Source: JBBRBB01 sp038206235
GTDB lineage: Bacteria > Bacteroidota > Bacteroidia > Chitinophagales > Chitinophagaceae
Length of the DNA stretch: 56,278 bases
Direction: 5' to 3'
Assembly (NCBI GenBank): GCA_038206235.1
Contig: JBBRBB010000027.1
Location: 1-56,278 of the forward strand
Both the position numbers and the translations under genes were made by a program. Each line of letters begins with the position of its first letter. Within the stretch, counting starts at the first letter, position 1. Below are positions 17,601 through 27,847 of the stretch, one piece after another. The notes beneath the pieces were generated by a model. That model ran no database searches. It was given only the letters and a program-made list of their open reading frames with translations, and had not been told where the DNA came from.

Positions 17601-20600
17601 GTAGCATTGCCCATATTAATCTTTTGGATGGCATCACCTTTTATTTCCTGGTGGATTAGTCAGCAATTTCCGCGGCGGGAAATTATTCTTTCGAATGATC
17701 AAACCATTTTCCTTCGGATACTTGCAAGAAAAATATGGGCATTCTTTGAAAATTTTGTGGGGCTTGAAGATAATTGGTTACCTCCTGATAATTATCAGGA
17801 GCAACCGGTTGAAAGAATTGCTCATCGCACCTCGCCAACTAATATCGGGCTTTCCCTTCTATCCAATCTTTCTGCTTACGATTTTGGATATATCACAGCC
17901 GCACAGTTGATTGCACGTACCACTAACACCTTCAGTACTCTGCAGGCCATGGAACGCTACAAAGGACATTTTTATAATTGGTACGATACACGTTCCCTAA
18001 CGCCATTATTTCCAAGATATATTTCTACAGTTGACAGCGGTAATCTTGCCGGCCATCTGATAACATTAAAACAAGGGCTTCTTTCTGTTCCGGATAATAA
18101 AATAATATCAGAAAAAGTATTTGAAGGATTGCTGGATGCAACAAGAGTTCTCGCAGAAAAAGCAGCAACAGCAGAAAAAGAAAAAGAAAATTCACCTCTG
18201 CAAAAATTTCAATTAGAGCTGGAAGAAATTTGTCGTTCCGCTCTAAATGATTTAGAAGAAGCAAAACAGTGCCTGGATGAATTGGAATTATCTTTCACAG
18301 AAGTTCTTAATGATTTAGAATTAAACTCAAAAAATGAATTTCATTGGTGGGCGCAAAAAGTGACTGCGCAAATGCAGGAGGCAAAAAATGATTTGGGTGC
18401 TCTTACACCCTGGCTATTATTACCAGATCCTCCTTTAAAGTTCAGTAATATCATACCTTCTTTTTCTCAAATACCAACATTGGCCCAACTGCTAAAAACA
18501 GAGCTTGAATTATTATCCGGCATCAATACCCATTATAATGCTAACAATACTGAGGTGGAAAAAGAATGGCTTGCTATGTTTCACTTACACCTTACTCAGG
18601 CCAGTGGACGCACTAAAGAGTTTATTCTGATGATAGAAAAGCTTGCACAGCAATGCATACAATTTTCTAATATAGAGTATGATTTTTTATACGACAAAGC
18701 TCAGCATTTATTATCAATCGGGTACAATGCAGAAGAACATAGAACAGACAATAGCTTTTACGATTTGCTTGCTTCCGAAGCGAGGCTTGCCACTTTTGTA
18801 GGCATTGCACAGGGAAAGCTGCCACAGGAAAGTTGGTTTGCTTTGGGTCGTCAGTTGACCAACCCGGGTTTAACGCCCGTTCTTCTTTCCTGGAGTGGTT
18901 CTATGTTTGAATACCTGATGCCGCTGTTAATACTGCCCTCTTATGAGAATACCCTTCTTGATGAAACAAATAAAGCAGCTGTACAAAAACAAATTGAATA
19001 TGGCAAAAAACGGGGAGTGCCGTGGGGGATTTCAGAATCAGGATATAATATGGTAGATGCCAATCTTAATTATCAATATCGTGCATTTGGTATTCCGGGT
19101 TTAGGGTTGAAACGCGGATTGGCAGAGGATCTCGTGGTTTCGCCATACTCAGCGGTGATGGCACTAATGGTAGCACCTGAAGAAGCATATCAAAATCTTG
19201 AGCATTTAAAAGAAGAAGGTTTTGAAGGGATGTATGGTTTTTTTGAAGCAATAGATTATACTCCATCGCGTTTAGTGCGCGGGCAATCTAATTCTATAGT
19301 AAAGTCTTTCATGGCACATCATCAGGGCATGTCTCTGCTGTCATTGGGGTATCTTATTTTAAAGCAGCCCATGCAGAAACGGTTTGAAGCCGAGGCTCAG
19401 TTTAAGGCAACACTATTATTGCTGCAGGAAAGAATTCCAAAAGTTACTGCCTTCTATTCACCAGGTGTTCACAGCGCAGATGTAAATGTAGTTTCCGGTA
19501 ACGAAACGCCTATGCGTATCATTAATACACCTGATACCCCAATTCCGGAAGTGCAGCTATTATCAAATGGAAGATACCATGTAATGGTTACTAACGCCGG
19601 CGGCGGCTATAGCCGGTGGAAAGATATTGCGGTAACACGCTGGCGTGAAGACAGCACATGCGACAACTGGGGCAGCTTTTGTTTTATACGTGATATAGAT
19701 AATCATGTGTTCTGGTCATCAGCCTACCAGCCAACACTGCAGGAAGGAGATAGTTATGAAGCAGTTTTTTCGCAGGGACGTGCAGAATTTCGCCGTCTTG
19801 ATAACTTTTTGGAAACACATACCGAGATTGTTGTATCTCCTGAAGATGATGTTGAATTAAGACGGGTTCATATAACCAACCGTTCACGGAAAAGCAGGCA
19901 TATCGAGGTTACCAGCTATGCAGAAGTAGTGCTTACTTCTGCTATTGCCGATGAGCTGCATCCTGCTTTCAGCAATCTCTTTGTTCAAACTGAAATTGTT
20001 GCACCACGCCATGCAATTATATGTACACGCAGACCCCGTTCGGTTGAAGAGCATACACCCTGGATGTTTCATTTAATGAAAGCATATAATGCAGATATAC
20101 AAAATATTTCTTATGAAACAGACCGGTCTCAATTCATTGGCCGCTGCAATACAATTCATAAACCCAGAGCCATGTATTTTTCTAAGGGATTATCAGGAAA
20201 CCAAGGTTCTGTTCTTGACCCTATTATTTCTATCCAATACCGGGTAGTGCTTCAGCCAAATGAGTCTGCAACTTTTGATATGGTGTTTGGTATTGCAGAA
20301 ACAAGGGAAACATGTAATGGCTTAATAGAAAAATACCAGGACCGTCATCTTACAAACAGAGCTTTTGAACTTGCTTTTACACACAGCCAGGTAATACTAA
20401 GACAAATAAATGCTACAGAAGCAGACGCACAACTCTACGGGCGTTTGGCTAGCTCGGTTATCTATGCAAATCCTTCGCTGCGTACAGATGCTTCCACAAT
20501 TATTAAAAACTACCGGGGGCAGTCTGCCTTATGGAGCTATTCTGTTTCAGGAGATTTGCCTATTGTTCTTTTACAAATAGAAGACCCTGCCAATATAGAA

Positions 20601-23366
20601 TTGGTGAAGCAATTGGTGCAGGCGCATGCTTACTGGCGCTTAAAAGGTTTGGTAGCAGATCTTGTGATTTGGAATGAAGATCATGGCGGCTACAGGCAAA
20701 TTTTGCATAATCAAATATTAGGACTTACGGCTCCTGGTTTAGGTGGCAACATCAAAGATGAGCCCGGAGGAATTTTTTTACGCTCTTCAGATCAAATCAC
20801 AAATGAAGACCGGGTATTATTTCAAACAGTGGCACGAATTGTAATTTCAGATAACCTTGGTACATTAGACGAGCAGGTTAACATGCGTAATAACTCGAAA
20901 AAAATCATTCCTTACTTCAGCCCCGCTAAATTTTATGCATCTTTAGATACGATTGTTGCAGCACGCAATGACCTGCAATTTTTCAATGGCATAGGAGGTT
21001 TTTCAAATGATGGCAAAGAATATATTATTACTACTTCACACGCTCAAACAACACCAGCCCCTTGGATAAATGTATTGGCAAATCCTCATTTTGGAAGTAT
21101 AATTTCAGAAAGCGGTCAATCTTATACATGGGCTGAAAATGCGCATGAATTGCGTCTTACGCCATGGAATAATGATCCGGTAAGCGACCTGCAGGGAGAA
21201 GCTTTTTATGTAAGGGATGAAGAGAGCGGAAAATTTTGGTCGCCTCTTCCTTTGCCGCGGCGCGGAAAATCATCTTACATTACCCGTCATGGATTCGGGT
21301 ATAGTGTGTTCGAGCATAGTGAGGATGGCATCAGTTCAGAAGTATGGGTTTATGTAGATATTGAAGCTGCGATTAAATTCTTCGTTTTAAAACTCCACAA
21401 TCAATCTAATAGAACGCGCAGTCTTTCGGCTACCGGATATATGGAATGGGTTTTAGGAGATGTGCGATCCAAAACCGCAATGCATATTGTAACTGAAATT
21501 GATACAGCCAGCGATGCGATTCTCGCAAAAAATGCGTACAACTTAGAATTTGAAAATCGCTGTGCATTTTTTGATGCAGACGATCCCAAAAAAACTTTTA
21601 CTGCAGACCGTACTGAATTTTTGGGTCGTAATGGCATGCCTGCTAATCCTGACAGCATGAGCAGGGCAAGGCTTTCAGGTAATACTGGAGCGGCACTCGA
21701 CCCTTGTGCAGTAATCCAAGTATTTTTTGATTTAGGTGAAGGAGAAGAGCGTGAAATAATCTTCCGGCTTGGAATAGGTAATAACGTTAATGATGCAAGT
21801 ATATTAGCCCGCCAGTTTAAAGGCGCTGATGCTGCACGCAATGCTTTGGAGAAAGTAAAAAAATACTGGCAGCAAACTTTAGGAGCATTACAAATAGAAA
21901 CGCCTGATGCGGCAGTAAATATTCTTGTTAACGGATGGCTTACATATCAAACCTTAAGCTGCCGCCTTTGGGCACGCAGCGGATTCTATCAATCCGGCGG
22001 CGCCTTTGGTTTTCGTGATCAATTACAGGATGTATTATCCTTAATTCATACCCGCCCAGACCTGGCAAGTAAGCAAATACTTTTGTGCGCATCACGCCAA
22101 TTCAAAGAGGGAGATGTACAACACTGGTGGCATCCGCCGATGGGGCGGGGTGTGCGAACCAACTGCTCGGATGATTTTCTATGGTTGGCTTATGTTACAT
22201 GCAGGTATATCTCCATTACGGGCGATACGAGCATACTGGAAAAAACCATAAATTTTCTGGAAGGTCGCCTGTTAAATGCAGGTGAAGATTCTTATTATGA
22301 TCTTCCAATAATATCTGACCAGTCGGTCAGTTTGTATGAACATTGTATATTGGCAATTGAACATGCTTTACGCTTTGGTGCACATGGATTGCCACTGATG
22401 GGTTCAGGTGATTGGAATGATGGCATGGATAGAGTAGGCAATCATGGAAAAGGAGAAAGTGTGTGGTTAGGATTTTTTTTATATGATATATTGATACGCT
22501 TTAGCGAAGTAGCCCGCTTAAAAAATGATCCGAAGTTTATGGAAAAGTGCAGGCTACATGCAGAGCAATTGCAAAGCAATATTAAAAAGCACGCATGGGA
22601 TGGTGAATGGTACCGGCGTGCCTGGTTTGATGACGGCACTCCCCTTGGTTCTGCAGAAAATATGGAATGTAAGATAGATTCAATAGCTCAGAGCTGGTCT
22701 GTGTTATCAAAAGCCGGTGATAGGGAACGATCTCTTACAGCTATGGAATCTGCCTATAAAAATCTTGTTCGTAAAGAGGATGCTTTAATACAGCTTTTCG
22801 ATCCGCCGTTTGACAAATCTGATTTGAATCCCGGTTACATAAAAGGATATGTGCCGGGTGTTCGTGAAAATGGCGGACAATATACACATGGGGCTATTTG
22901 GATGGTGATGGCTTTTGCTGCTTTGGGTGATAAGCAGCGAACCTGGGAATTATTAAATATGATTAATCCTGTTAATCATGGAGGCAGTTCAAAAGGAATT
23001 GCAACATATAAAGCAGAGCCGTATGTAATGGCTGCTGATGTGTATGCAGTTTCACTGCACAAAGGTCGTGGTGGGTGGACGTGGTACACAGGCTCCGCCG
23101 GATGGATGTATCAGCTTATTGTAGAATCTTTCCTGGGATTGAAACGCGAAGCCGATACTTTACGATTTACACCTTGTATTCCTGCCCAGTGGGAATCATT
23201 AAAAATAAATTACCGCTACCTCGAAACTAATTATCACATATTATTTCTTCAATCCCAATCAGAAGAAAAAGAAATAAAAATCTTTGTTGACGAAATTGAG
23301 CAAAATAATAAAGTTATTTCTTTAATAAATGATGGTAAGATTCATGAAGTGAAGGTTATGTTTTAA
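14616..23366 (+). CDS. NdvB-like cyclic glucan synthase (GT84 plus GH94-type)
   Basis: A single 2916-residue membrane enzyme. Residues 1-420 are a helical N-terminal region. Membrane segments occur near 440-500. A GT84-type glycosyltransferase follows with TLDADTQLP (DxD at about residue 655) and RRHRWIRGDW (QxxRW-like, about 800), then more membrane helices to about 1030. A glycoamylase-like domain has ISESGYNMVDANLNY (about 1472) and MAHHQGMSL (about 1568). Two GH94-type sugar-binding regions follow, then a GH94 phosphorylase-like domain with GDWNDGMDRVG at about 2598, which contains the family's catalytic Asp, and RENGGQYTHG. NdvB and Cgs make periplasmic cyclic beta-1,2-glucan, with the phosphorylase-like part setting ring size. 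The length and order match. The product is inferred, not proven. No export gene (NdvA) is adjacent. Confidence 0.9.
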   Translation: MKVYQRKNQQKDILEILPQAIESLKKNILDPLFGDNQFRKYANERPPLRAELFSEEQSEQYAKVLAKNHALISTEPSEQLLQRLSENEKVLQEVYTLLTESVKENTRIVPAAEWLLDNFYLIEEQIYTGKRHLPKGYSKILPKLLKGRSAGLPRVYDIALEIISHSDGRIHLKNLLGFITAYQTVTPLKLGELWAIPIMLRLALIENLRRLGTQIAIDITNKNLANYWADKMTEVVEKDPKSLVLVIADMARSDPPMVSSFVAEFARRLQEKGSSLTLPLSWVEQRLSENGLTSGELINQENQKQASDQVSISNSISSLRFLSTNDWREFVESTSITEQILRNDINAVYAKMDFYTRDHYRHAVERIANNSSSSEQEVAAMAIQLAKESAEKNAHDQRRAHAGYYLIDKGLSELEKLVKVQLPVREIFRRIFNKTPMLFFTSGIVLLTALFSWGLAAKAYADGFNDWILMLLGIITVISTSQLAITLINWLVTLLARPHLLPRLDFSKEIPLEYRTLVAVPTIINRISDVEELIEGLEVRFLANRDKHLHFALLTDFKDAAAEILPEDDAILQAATDKIIELNKKYGSTNNNIFFLFHRPRRWNARDKIWMGYERKRGKLGELNALLQGKSKEAFSKIVGNEAIFSTIKYVITLDADTQLPRDAAWKMAASLAHPLNHALYSEKKQRVTEGYTILQPRISNSLPGAKSSIYARIHTGEAGTDPYTKAISDVYQDLFQEGSFIGKGIYEVDTFERTLNSRFPKNRILSHDLLEGCYARSGLISDVQLYEEYPSSYHVDMKRRHRWIRGDWQIAAWIFPWVPGKDKHLRRNPLSALSRWKIFDNLRRSLIPSSLTLLLLFGWILSSSAWFWTLAATAIIMVPSVLTFLWELSKKPEEILFLQHAISSIRSARNHFTQRLIDFICLPYEALLYSDAIIRTNWRMLFTHKKLLEWNPSSNLRNKNYKNAPETYRAMWFVPFFTSSVFIYLIIYSPLTLIVALPILIFWMASPFISWWISQQFPRREIILSNDQTIFLRILARKIWAFFENFVGLEDNWLPPDNYQEQPVERIAHRTSPTNIGLSLLSNLSAYDFGYITAAQLIARTTNTFSTLQAMERYKGHFYNWYDTRSLTPLFPRYISTVDSGNLAGHLITLKQGLLSVPDNKIISEKVFEGLLDATRVLAEKAATAEKEKENSPLQKFQLELEEICRSALNDLEEAKQCLDELELSFTEVLNDLELNSKNEFHWWAQKVTAQMQEAKNDLGALTPWLLLPDPPLKFSNIIPSFSQIPTLAQLLKTELELLSGINTHYNANNTEVEKEWLAMFHLHLTQASGRTKEFILMIEKLAQQCIQFSNIEYDFLYDKAQHLLSIGYNAEEHRTDNSFYDLLASEARLATFVGIAQGKLPQESWFALGRQLTNPGLTPVLLSWSGSMFEYLMPLLILPSYENTLLDETNKAAVQKQIEYGKKRGVPWGISESGYNMVDANLNYQYRAFGIPGLGLKRGLAEDLVVSPYSAVMALMVAPEEAYQNLEHLKEEGFEGMYGFFEAIDYTPSRLVRGQSNSIVKSFMAHHQGMSLLSLGYLILKQPMQKRFEAEAQFKATLLLLQERIPKVTAFYSPGVHSADVNVVSGNETPMRIINTPDTPIPEVQLLSNGRYHVMVTNAGGGYSRWKDIAVTRWREDSTCDNWGSFCFIRDIDNHVFWSSAYQPTLQEGDSYEAVFSQGRAEFRRLDNFLETHTEIVVSPEDDVELRRVHITNRSRKSRHIEVTSYAEVVLTSAIADELHPAFSNLFVQTEIVAPRHAIICTRRPRSVEEHTPWMFHLMKAYNADIQNISYETDRSQFIGRCNTIHKPRAMYFSKGLSGNQGSVLDPIISIQYRVVLQPNESATFDMVFGIAETRETCNGLIEKYQDRHLTNRAFELAFTHSQVILRQINATEADAQLYGRLASSVIYANPSLRTDASTIIKNYRGQSALWSYSVSGDLPIVLLQIEDPANIELVKQLVQAHAYWRLKGLVADLVIWNEDHGGYRQILHNQILGLTAPGLGGNIKDEPGGIFLRSSDQITNEDRVLFQTVARIVISDNLGTLDEQVNMRNNSKKIIPYFSPAKFYASLDTIVAARNDLQFFNGIGGFSNDGKEYIITTSHAQTTPAPWINVLANPHFGSIISESGQSYTWAENAHELRLTPWNNDPVSDLQGEAFYVRDEESGKFWSPLPLPRRGKSSYITRHGFGYSVFEHSEDGISSEVWVYVDIEAAIKFFVLKLHNQSNRTRSLSATGYMEWVLGDVRSKTAMHIVTEIDTASDAILAKNAYNLEFENRCAFFDADDPKKTFTADRTEFLGRNGMPANPDSMSRARLSGNTGAALDPCAVIQVFFDLGEGEEREIIFRLGIGNNVNDASILARQFKGADAARNALEKVKKYWQQTLGALQIETPDAAVNILVNGWLTYQTLSCRLWARSGFYQSGGAFGFRDQLQDVLSLIHTRPDLASKQILLCASRQFKEGDVQHWWHPPMGRGVRTNCSDDFLWLAYVTCRYISITGDTSILEKTINFLEGRLLNAGEDSYYDLPIISDQSVSLYEHCILAIEHALRFGAHGLPLMGSGDWNDGMDRVGNHGKGESVWLGFFLYDILIRFSEVARLKNDPKFMEKCRLHAEQLQSNIKKHAWDGEWYRRAWFDDGTPLGSAENMECKIDSIAQSWSVLSKAGDRERSLTAMESAYKNLVRKEDALIQLFDPPFDKSDLNPGYIKGYVPGVRENGGQYTHGAIWMVMAFAALGDKQRTWELLNMINPVNHGGSSKGIATYKAEPYVMAADVYAVSLHKGRGGWTWYTGSAGWMYQLIVESFLGLKREADTLRFTPCIPAQWESLKINYRYLETNYHILFLQSQSEEKEIKIFVDEIEQNNKVISLINDGKIHEVKVMF

Positions 23367-23577
23367 ATTAGGGATAAAGAATTATTAAAGGCAATGGCTT
23401 AAAAAATATGCAATTACGAAGTGAAGAAGAATTGGAAGGATGCAGCTCCAAAAGGAAACTGAATTAACGATAAGCAGTGTGTATGAATCATAAGGGGAAT
23501 AACTAAGAAATAAATTACTCAAAGCAGGCTAATCATTCAAAGCGTAAATGCATTCTAATGGATAAGAATATAGTTTT

Positions 23578-25431
23578 TCAGAGATTCCAATAATTAATAA
23601 ACCACACGAGCAATAACATTGCTGTTGAGAAAATGGTATAATAGATTCGTTTTCTTTTTGTCCAATAATTATTTTTCCATGCCGTTACTGCGACAGCAAT
23701 TATTACTAATCCTAACAATGCAACAAGTATCAAAAGATTTAAAACAATTTGTAAAAAAATGGCATTCCTGCAAAGGGTTTTTCAATTGCTGCTAATCCTG
23801 CAAAGGCAATGATTGGTAAAATTATTATAAGCAAGCTAACCATTGCGGGAAGTTTCCATGCCCATTTTTCCGCTTGGGTTTGAATGGGTTGTTCTTGTTT
23901 TGATTTGAAAAGTTTTTTTGCTCTTTTTATCACTGACATAATCAATCTTAATAAAATCAGGATGATAACAAAGGCAATTATGAAAAGGTGAAAGAGTGTG
24001 TTGTCATACCATTTTATTTTTTCAAGCCCTGTGGGGTCTGAAATGTTTCCGGCAATGGAGAGGGCAACTATTTTTCCGTTTGCATCACGAACAAAAGCAT
24101 ACCAGGCATTATCCTCTGCACGAAATAAATCTTTACTTATTTCTACTAATTTTTCACTGATGCCTCCTCCCAATAAAGTTAATTGCAAAGTTCCGTCACC
24201 ATTATTTTTGCATGTTCCCTGGTTGGGCAATGCAGCAAGTTTTTCAAAGTTGGTTCGTGAATATTGATTGATGCGGAATGTTCCTTCGTATTCGCTTGCT
24301 CTCGCTGCAAAATCTGCCAAAGGTTTTGGCATTACAAATTGCGGAGCCGGAAAAAATTTGTCAAGAATTTTTTTAGTGAGCTCTTCACGGGGATTTTCTG
24401 CACTTTCATTTATGTTGGTGTAAACAACATAGAAGCCCGTCATTTTATCTGGGATGATAAATAATTCGGAGTGCATACCAGCATCGCCTGTATGAAAATA
24501 AGCATCTAAATTATTTGTCCAGCACTGCATGAAACCGTAACCCATGCAGGGCATATTTTTATTTGCTGACCATTGCTGTGAAAAAATTTGCTTTAAAAAT
24601 GATTGAGATAAAACCGGAATTGTTGGTGCTTAGTAATGCTACAATAAGTTTTCCCATGTCGGATGCTGTGGTTACGCAAGATGCAGCAGGATAGGGATTG
24701 TAAAAAGGTTGCGGCCTTCCATTTTTCGGAATTATTTTTTGCAGTTGCGTTGGTGGAGGTTGAAAAAAACTGCTGTACAACATTCCTAACGGAGTGAAAA
24801 TATTTTGCTGCACATATTCATCATAAGAAATGCCTGAAATTTTCTGCACTATTAGCCCCGCTAACGCTGCACTATGATTTGAATAAGAAATTTGTGTTCC
24901 TGGTTGCATGACTATTGCAGGCATTCGCTTAGAAAAATATTCTTCTAAGGGAATTATTTCACTTGCATTTTTTACAATGCCTCCGGTGAAGCGGTCTTCA
25001 AAACCTGCTGTATGCGTAACAAGATTTTTGAGAGTGACGGGGGTTGAAAAGGGATTATCTAATTTAAACTTATCGAAGTATTTGTTTGCATCATCAGTCA
25101 TATTGCATTTCCCTTTTTCCTGCAATTGCATCAGCGAAAGCGAAGCGAAAATTTTAGAAACAGAAGCTGTATAAAAAATACTGCTGTCGGGATTTACAGG
25201 GGTATTTTTCTTTGCATCATATATTCCGTAGCCTTTTTTGTAAAGCACTTTTCCATTTTGCACAAAGACAAATGCCGCACCCTGAAATACTTTTTTATCT
25301 AACTGTGATTTGAAAATTGAATCAAAGAAAGCATCCTGATTTTCGGGATTAGTTGTGCTGTCGGGAACTGTGTTTTGGCAAAATACTTTTGTGCTTATAA
25401 GCAGAAAGAGAATCAAATATTTTGTTTTCAT
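23578..25431 (-). pseudogene. Beta-lactamase-family serine hydrolase with membrane tail, two frameshifts
   Basis: The first frame (25431 to 24559) has a signal peptide and a class C-like fold: TASVSKIF supplies the SxxK nucleophile motif, ISYSNHSA the YxN motif, and it breaks after LSTNNSGFIS. A one-base T loss near 24600 joins FLKQIFSQQW to the second frame (24554 to 23739), which has HTGDAGMHSELF (the third motif), a DUF3471-like domain, and membrane helices. A second one-base change in a T run near 23750 restores a last helix pair ending LLLVWFINYWNL at 23578. Such proteins act as esterases or D-Ala peptidases rather than true beta-lactamases. Both breaks are in T homopolymers, so error and decay are equally possible. 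Confidence 0.75.
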
Positions 25432-25619
25432 CCTGCTGCTTTTTTTGAAGTAAGTAATGCAATGATGTAAAACACTACGGTGTTGATGAAAAGATTGAAA
25501 ACGAAATTTATGAGTGTGTCGCTTACGGAATGTGACCTGCTGTCAATGTCAATGAACTCGTAAATTGAGTAAACAATGAGGGCTGCAATTAATAACCAGC
25601 CAATGATGAAAGCTTGCAC
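25428..25619 (-). CDS. Small membrane protein of unknown function
   Basis: A 63-residue protein with two hydrophobic helices (about residues 5-22 and 38-55) separated by a short acidic loop containing DIDSRSHS. Its stop overlaps the ATG of the serine hydrolase gene (25428-25431), suggesting coupling. The apparent start is a GTG inside the 44-bp direct repeat, so the true 5' end may have been lost when the repeat arose. No family recognised. Confidence 0.45.
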   Translation of the reverse strand: MQAFIIGWLLIAALIVYSIYEFIDIDSRSHSVSDTLINFVFNLFINTVVFYIIALLTSKKAAG

Positions 25620-25652
25620 ATAATAACAGGTGGTTTAATTTATAAATAAAAC
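25609..25652. repeat. 44-bp direct repeat, right copy
   Basis: Second copy of 14235-14278 with one mismatch. It carries the last codons of a response-regulator-like frame on the plus strand with nothing upstream to go with them, so it looks like a displaced fragment of the gene end at 14271. Confidence 0.9.
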
Positions 25653-25699
25653 CATTGAAAGAAAGAAATAGTGCACGTGTGCCTGTTATCCTATCTTAT

Positions 25700-27304
25700 T
25701 TATTTTTTTACAAAGCTTTTGCTTATAATATCCTCTCCGCATGTTACGCTGATATAATATAACCCGGGAAGCAGCTTACTTATATCAAGCTGTTGATGAT
25801 ATACACCTTCAATTATCAGCAGATTTTTTTCGATAACTGTATTTCCGTTGCAGTTAGTTATACGAAGCAATGCAGATTGCTGTTTAGTTGTAATATCTAT
25901 TTGAATAAAAGAAGATGCAGGATTTGGTGAAAGCGTAAAACTAAAATGCTGTGCAGGCGGCAATGTGTTTTGTATGGCTGTTGCCTGCGGATTTGCAGAT
26001 AGTTTTACTATCCAAAAATCATAATTGCCATGGTTGCCTGTAACATCGCCATTGTTTGGATTATCCCAGCCTGACCAGCCTGCTACAATATAACCACCAT
26101 CTTTTGTTTGGTCCACGCTGCGGCCTTCTTCAAACTCAGTTCCACCAAGTGTTTTTTGCCATTGCAATATTCCATTCACATCAAGCTTAACTACCCAAAA
26201 ATCTTCTTTCCCGAGCCTTCCATGAAGACCAGAAACATCACCGTCATTAGAATTTGTTCCGCCAGCGATGATGTAACCATTATCGGTTGTTTGCTCAATG
26301 CTGTAAGCAAGATCACCTCTGCTTCCTCCTAATGATTTTTTCCATGTTACATTTCCGGCAGCATCAAACTTTACTACCCAGAAATCGTAGTCGCCATGAT
26401 TACCGCTAACATCCCCATCGTTTGAACGGCTCCATCCGCAGGTAATAAATCCGCCATCTTTCGTTTGCTGAATGCTGTTTGCCTGTTCATAATCAGAGCC
26501 ACCTAATGCTTTCTGCCATTGCAGATTTCCCTGGCTATTTAATTTTATTATCCAAAAATCTCCATAAATAAAATCGTGCACACCGCTTACATCACCATTA
26601 TTAGATGTAGAGTTTCCTGCTACAACATATCCGCCATCCTTTGTTTGTATTACACTCATGGCTATATCGCCATTGCTTCCTCCATAAGATTTTTCCCATT
26701 GCTTATTTCCGTTTGCATCTAATTTAACCACCCAATAATCGGCAGTAATAGTTTGACCGTGATGCCCTGTAACGTCACCATCATTTGAAAAAGTTCCGCC
26801 GGCAACAATATAACCGCCGTCTTTTGTTTGCTGAATGCTGGTTGCAAAATCATCCTTGCTTCCACCCAGTGATTTTTCCCAAAGAAGATTGCCGCTGCTG
26901 TCTAACTTAACTACCCAGAAATCAAGCACGCCGTGATTGCCTGTAACCTGTCCGCCATTTGAATTTGCCTCACCTGCAACAATATAGCCGCCATCGGTAG
27001 TTTGCCGCACCCTGAAAGCAGTTTCATCAATCGTGCCCCCCAAACATTTTTGCCATTTTATAGTTCCGTTTTTATCTAATTTAACCACCCAAAAATCGAA
27101 GTTGCCATGATTGCCGCGAACATCGGCATTGTTTGATTGTGTATGGCCGGCTGTAATGAAACCGCCGTCTCTTGTTTGCTGAATGCTGAAAGCATGGTCA
27201 ACTTCGCGACCACCAAAGGAGTTTTCAGCCTGGAGAACAGGCGCCTGAGCATTTACAAAGCATGTTGCGAGCAACAGGATAGAAGAAAAGATGAAATTTT
27301 TCAT
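25700..27304 (-). CDS. T9SS-exported seven-repeat (beta-propeller-like) protein
   Basis: A 534-residue exported protein: a signal peptide to about residue 19, seven repeats of about 57-62 residues, and a C-terminal T9SS sorting domain (LSPNPASSFIQIDITT, ending IISKSFVKK). Each repeat reads roughly SIQQTKDGGYIVAGxTxSND, then GDVxGNHGxxDFWVVKLDxNG, then WxKSLGG. Seven such units predict a seven-bladed propeller. No catalytic motif is visible, so adhesion or binding is likely. It is a single-gene unit between the 25.6 kb repeat and a 540-bp gap. Confidence 0.85.
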   Translation of the reverse strand: MKNFIFSSILLLATCFVNAQAPVLQAENSFGGREVDHAFSIQQTRDGGFITAGHTQSNNADVRGNHGNFDFWVVKLDKNGTIKWQKCLGGTIDETAFRVRQTTDGGYIVAGEANSNGGQVTGNHGVLDFWVVKLDSSGNLLWEKSLGGSKDDFATSIQQTKDGGYIVAGGTFSNDGDVTGHHGQTITADYWVVKLDANGNKQWEKSYGGSNGDIAMSVIQTKDGGYVVAGNSTSNNGDVSGVHDFIYGDFWIIKLNSQGNLQWQKALGGSDYEQANSIQQTKDGGFITCGWSRSNDGDVSGNHGDYDFWVVKFDAAGNVTWKKSLGGSRGDLAYSIEQTTDNGYIIAGGTNSNDGDVSGLHGRLGKEDFWVVKLDVNGILQWQKTLGGTEFEEGRSVDQTKDGGYIVAGWSGWDNPNNGDVTGNHGNYDFWIVKLSANPQATAIQNTLPPAQHFSFTLSPNPASSFIQIDITTKQQSALLRITNCNGNTVIEKNLLIIEGVYHQQLDISKLLPGLYYISVTCGEDIISKSFVKK

Positions 27305-27847
27305 GATATAATTTTGATTAATCGGGTTTTTAATAAAAATTGAATAGTGAATGATTTTTAATTGAAACTGATTTTTGTATTAAAGAGTTGCTTTGCAAAA
27401 ATTTCTTCGAAATAAAAATTATTATAACCGCAATAAATAAATTGATATAAAAATAATTGCTGCAGGTTTCATTTGCATGCAAATTTTATCATTTAAAAAA
27501 TATTTTTCAAACTTTATGAAGTATATATGGTTAAGGATATGGAGTAGCATGGTATTAAAAACGGAGAATACTTACATTACTTGCTCAAAACAATTTTGAT
27601 TGCCGGATAGTTGTTGATAAAAATATTCCTTATCGGCAAAATTTTTTATGCGTTAGCATCTTAGTCTTGCTCAACTTTAGAACAATGGCACAAGAAGCTA
27701 AACACAACACCTACCCATTATTCTTTCGGGAACAATAGAACATACTTAAACCGGTTGGGGTTCTTCCACTTTTTGATAAAAGAATAATAATAAGTGAAAG
27801 GATTTAAATTTTTTGTTGGGAAAAGACAGAAATTCCGAAGATAAATT
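27305..27847. other. Intergenic region without a recognisable gene
   Basis: About 540 bp of AT-rich DNA. A short plus-strand frame near 27685 (MAQEAKHNTYPLFFREQ) and a following frame ending at about 27807 have no recognisable match. Nothing here supports a gene. Confidence 0.5.

Noticed and set aside
21401..21841. Minus-strand open frame of 146 residues inside the glucan synthase
   Set aside because: It is a shadow frame of the long plus-strand gene with clear domain motifs.
14235..25652. Calling the 11.4-kb segment an integrative element
   Set aside because: Only the direct repeat supports it; no integrase, relaxase or replication gene is visible.
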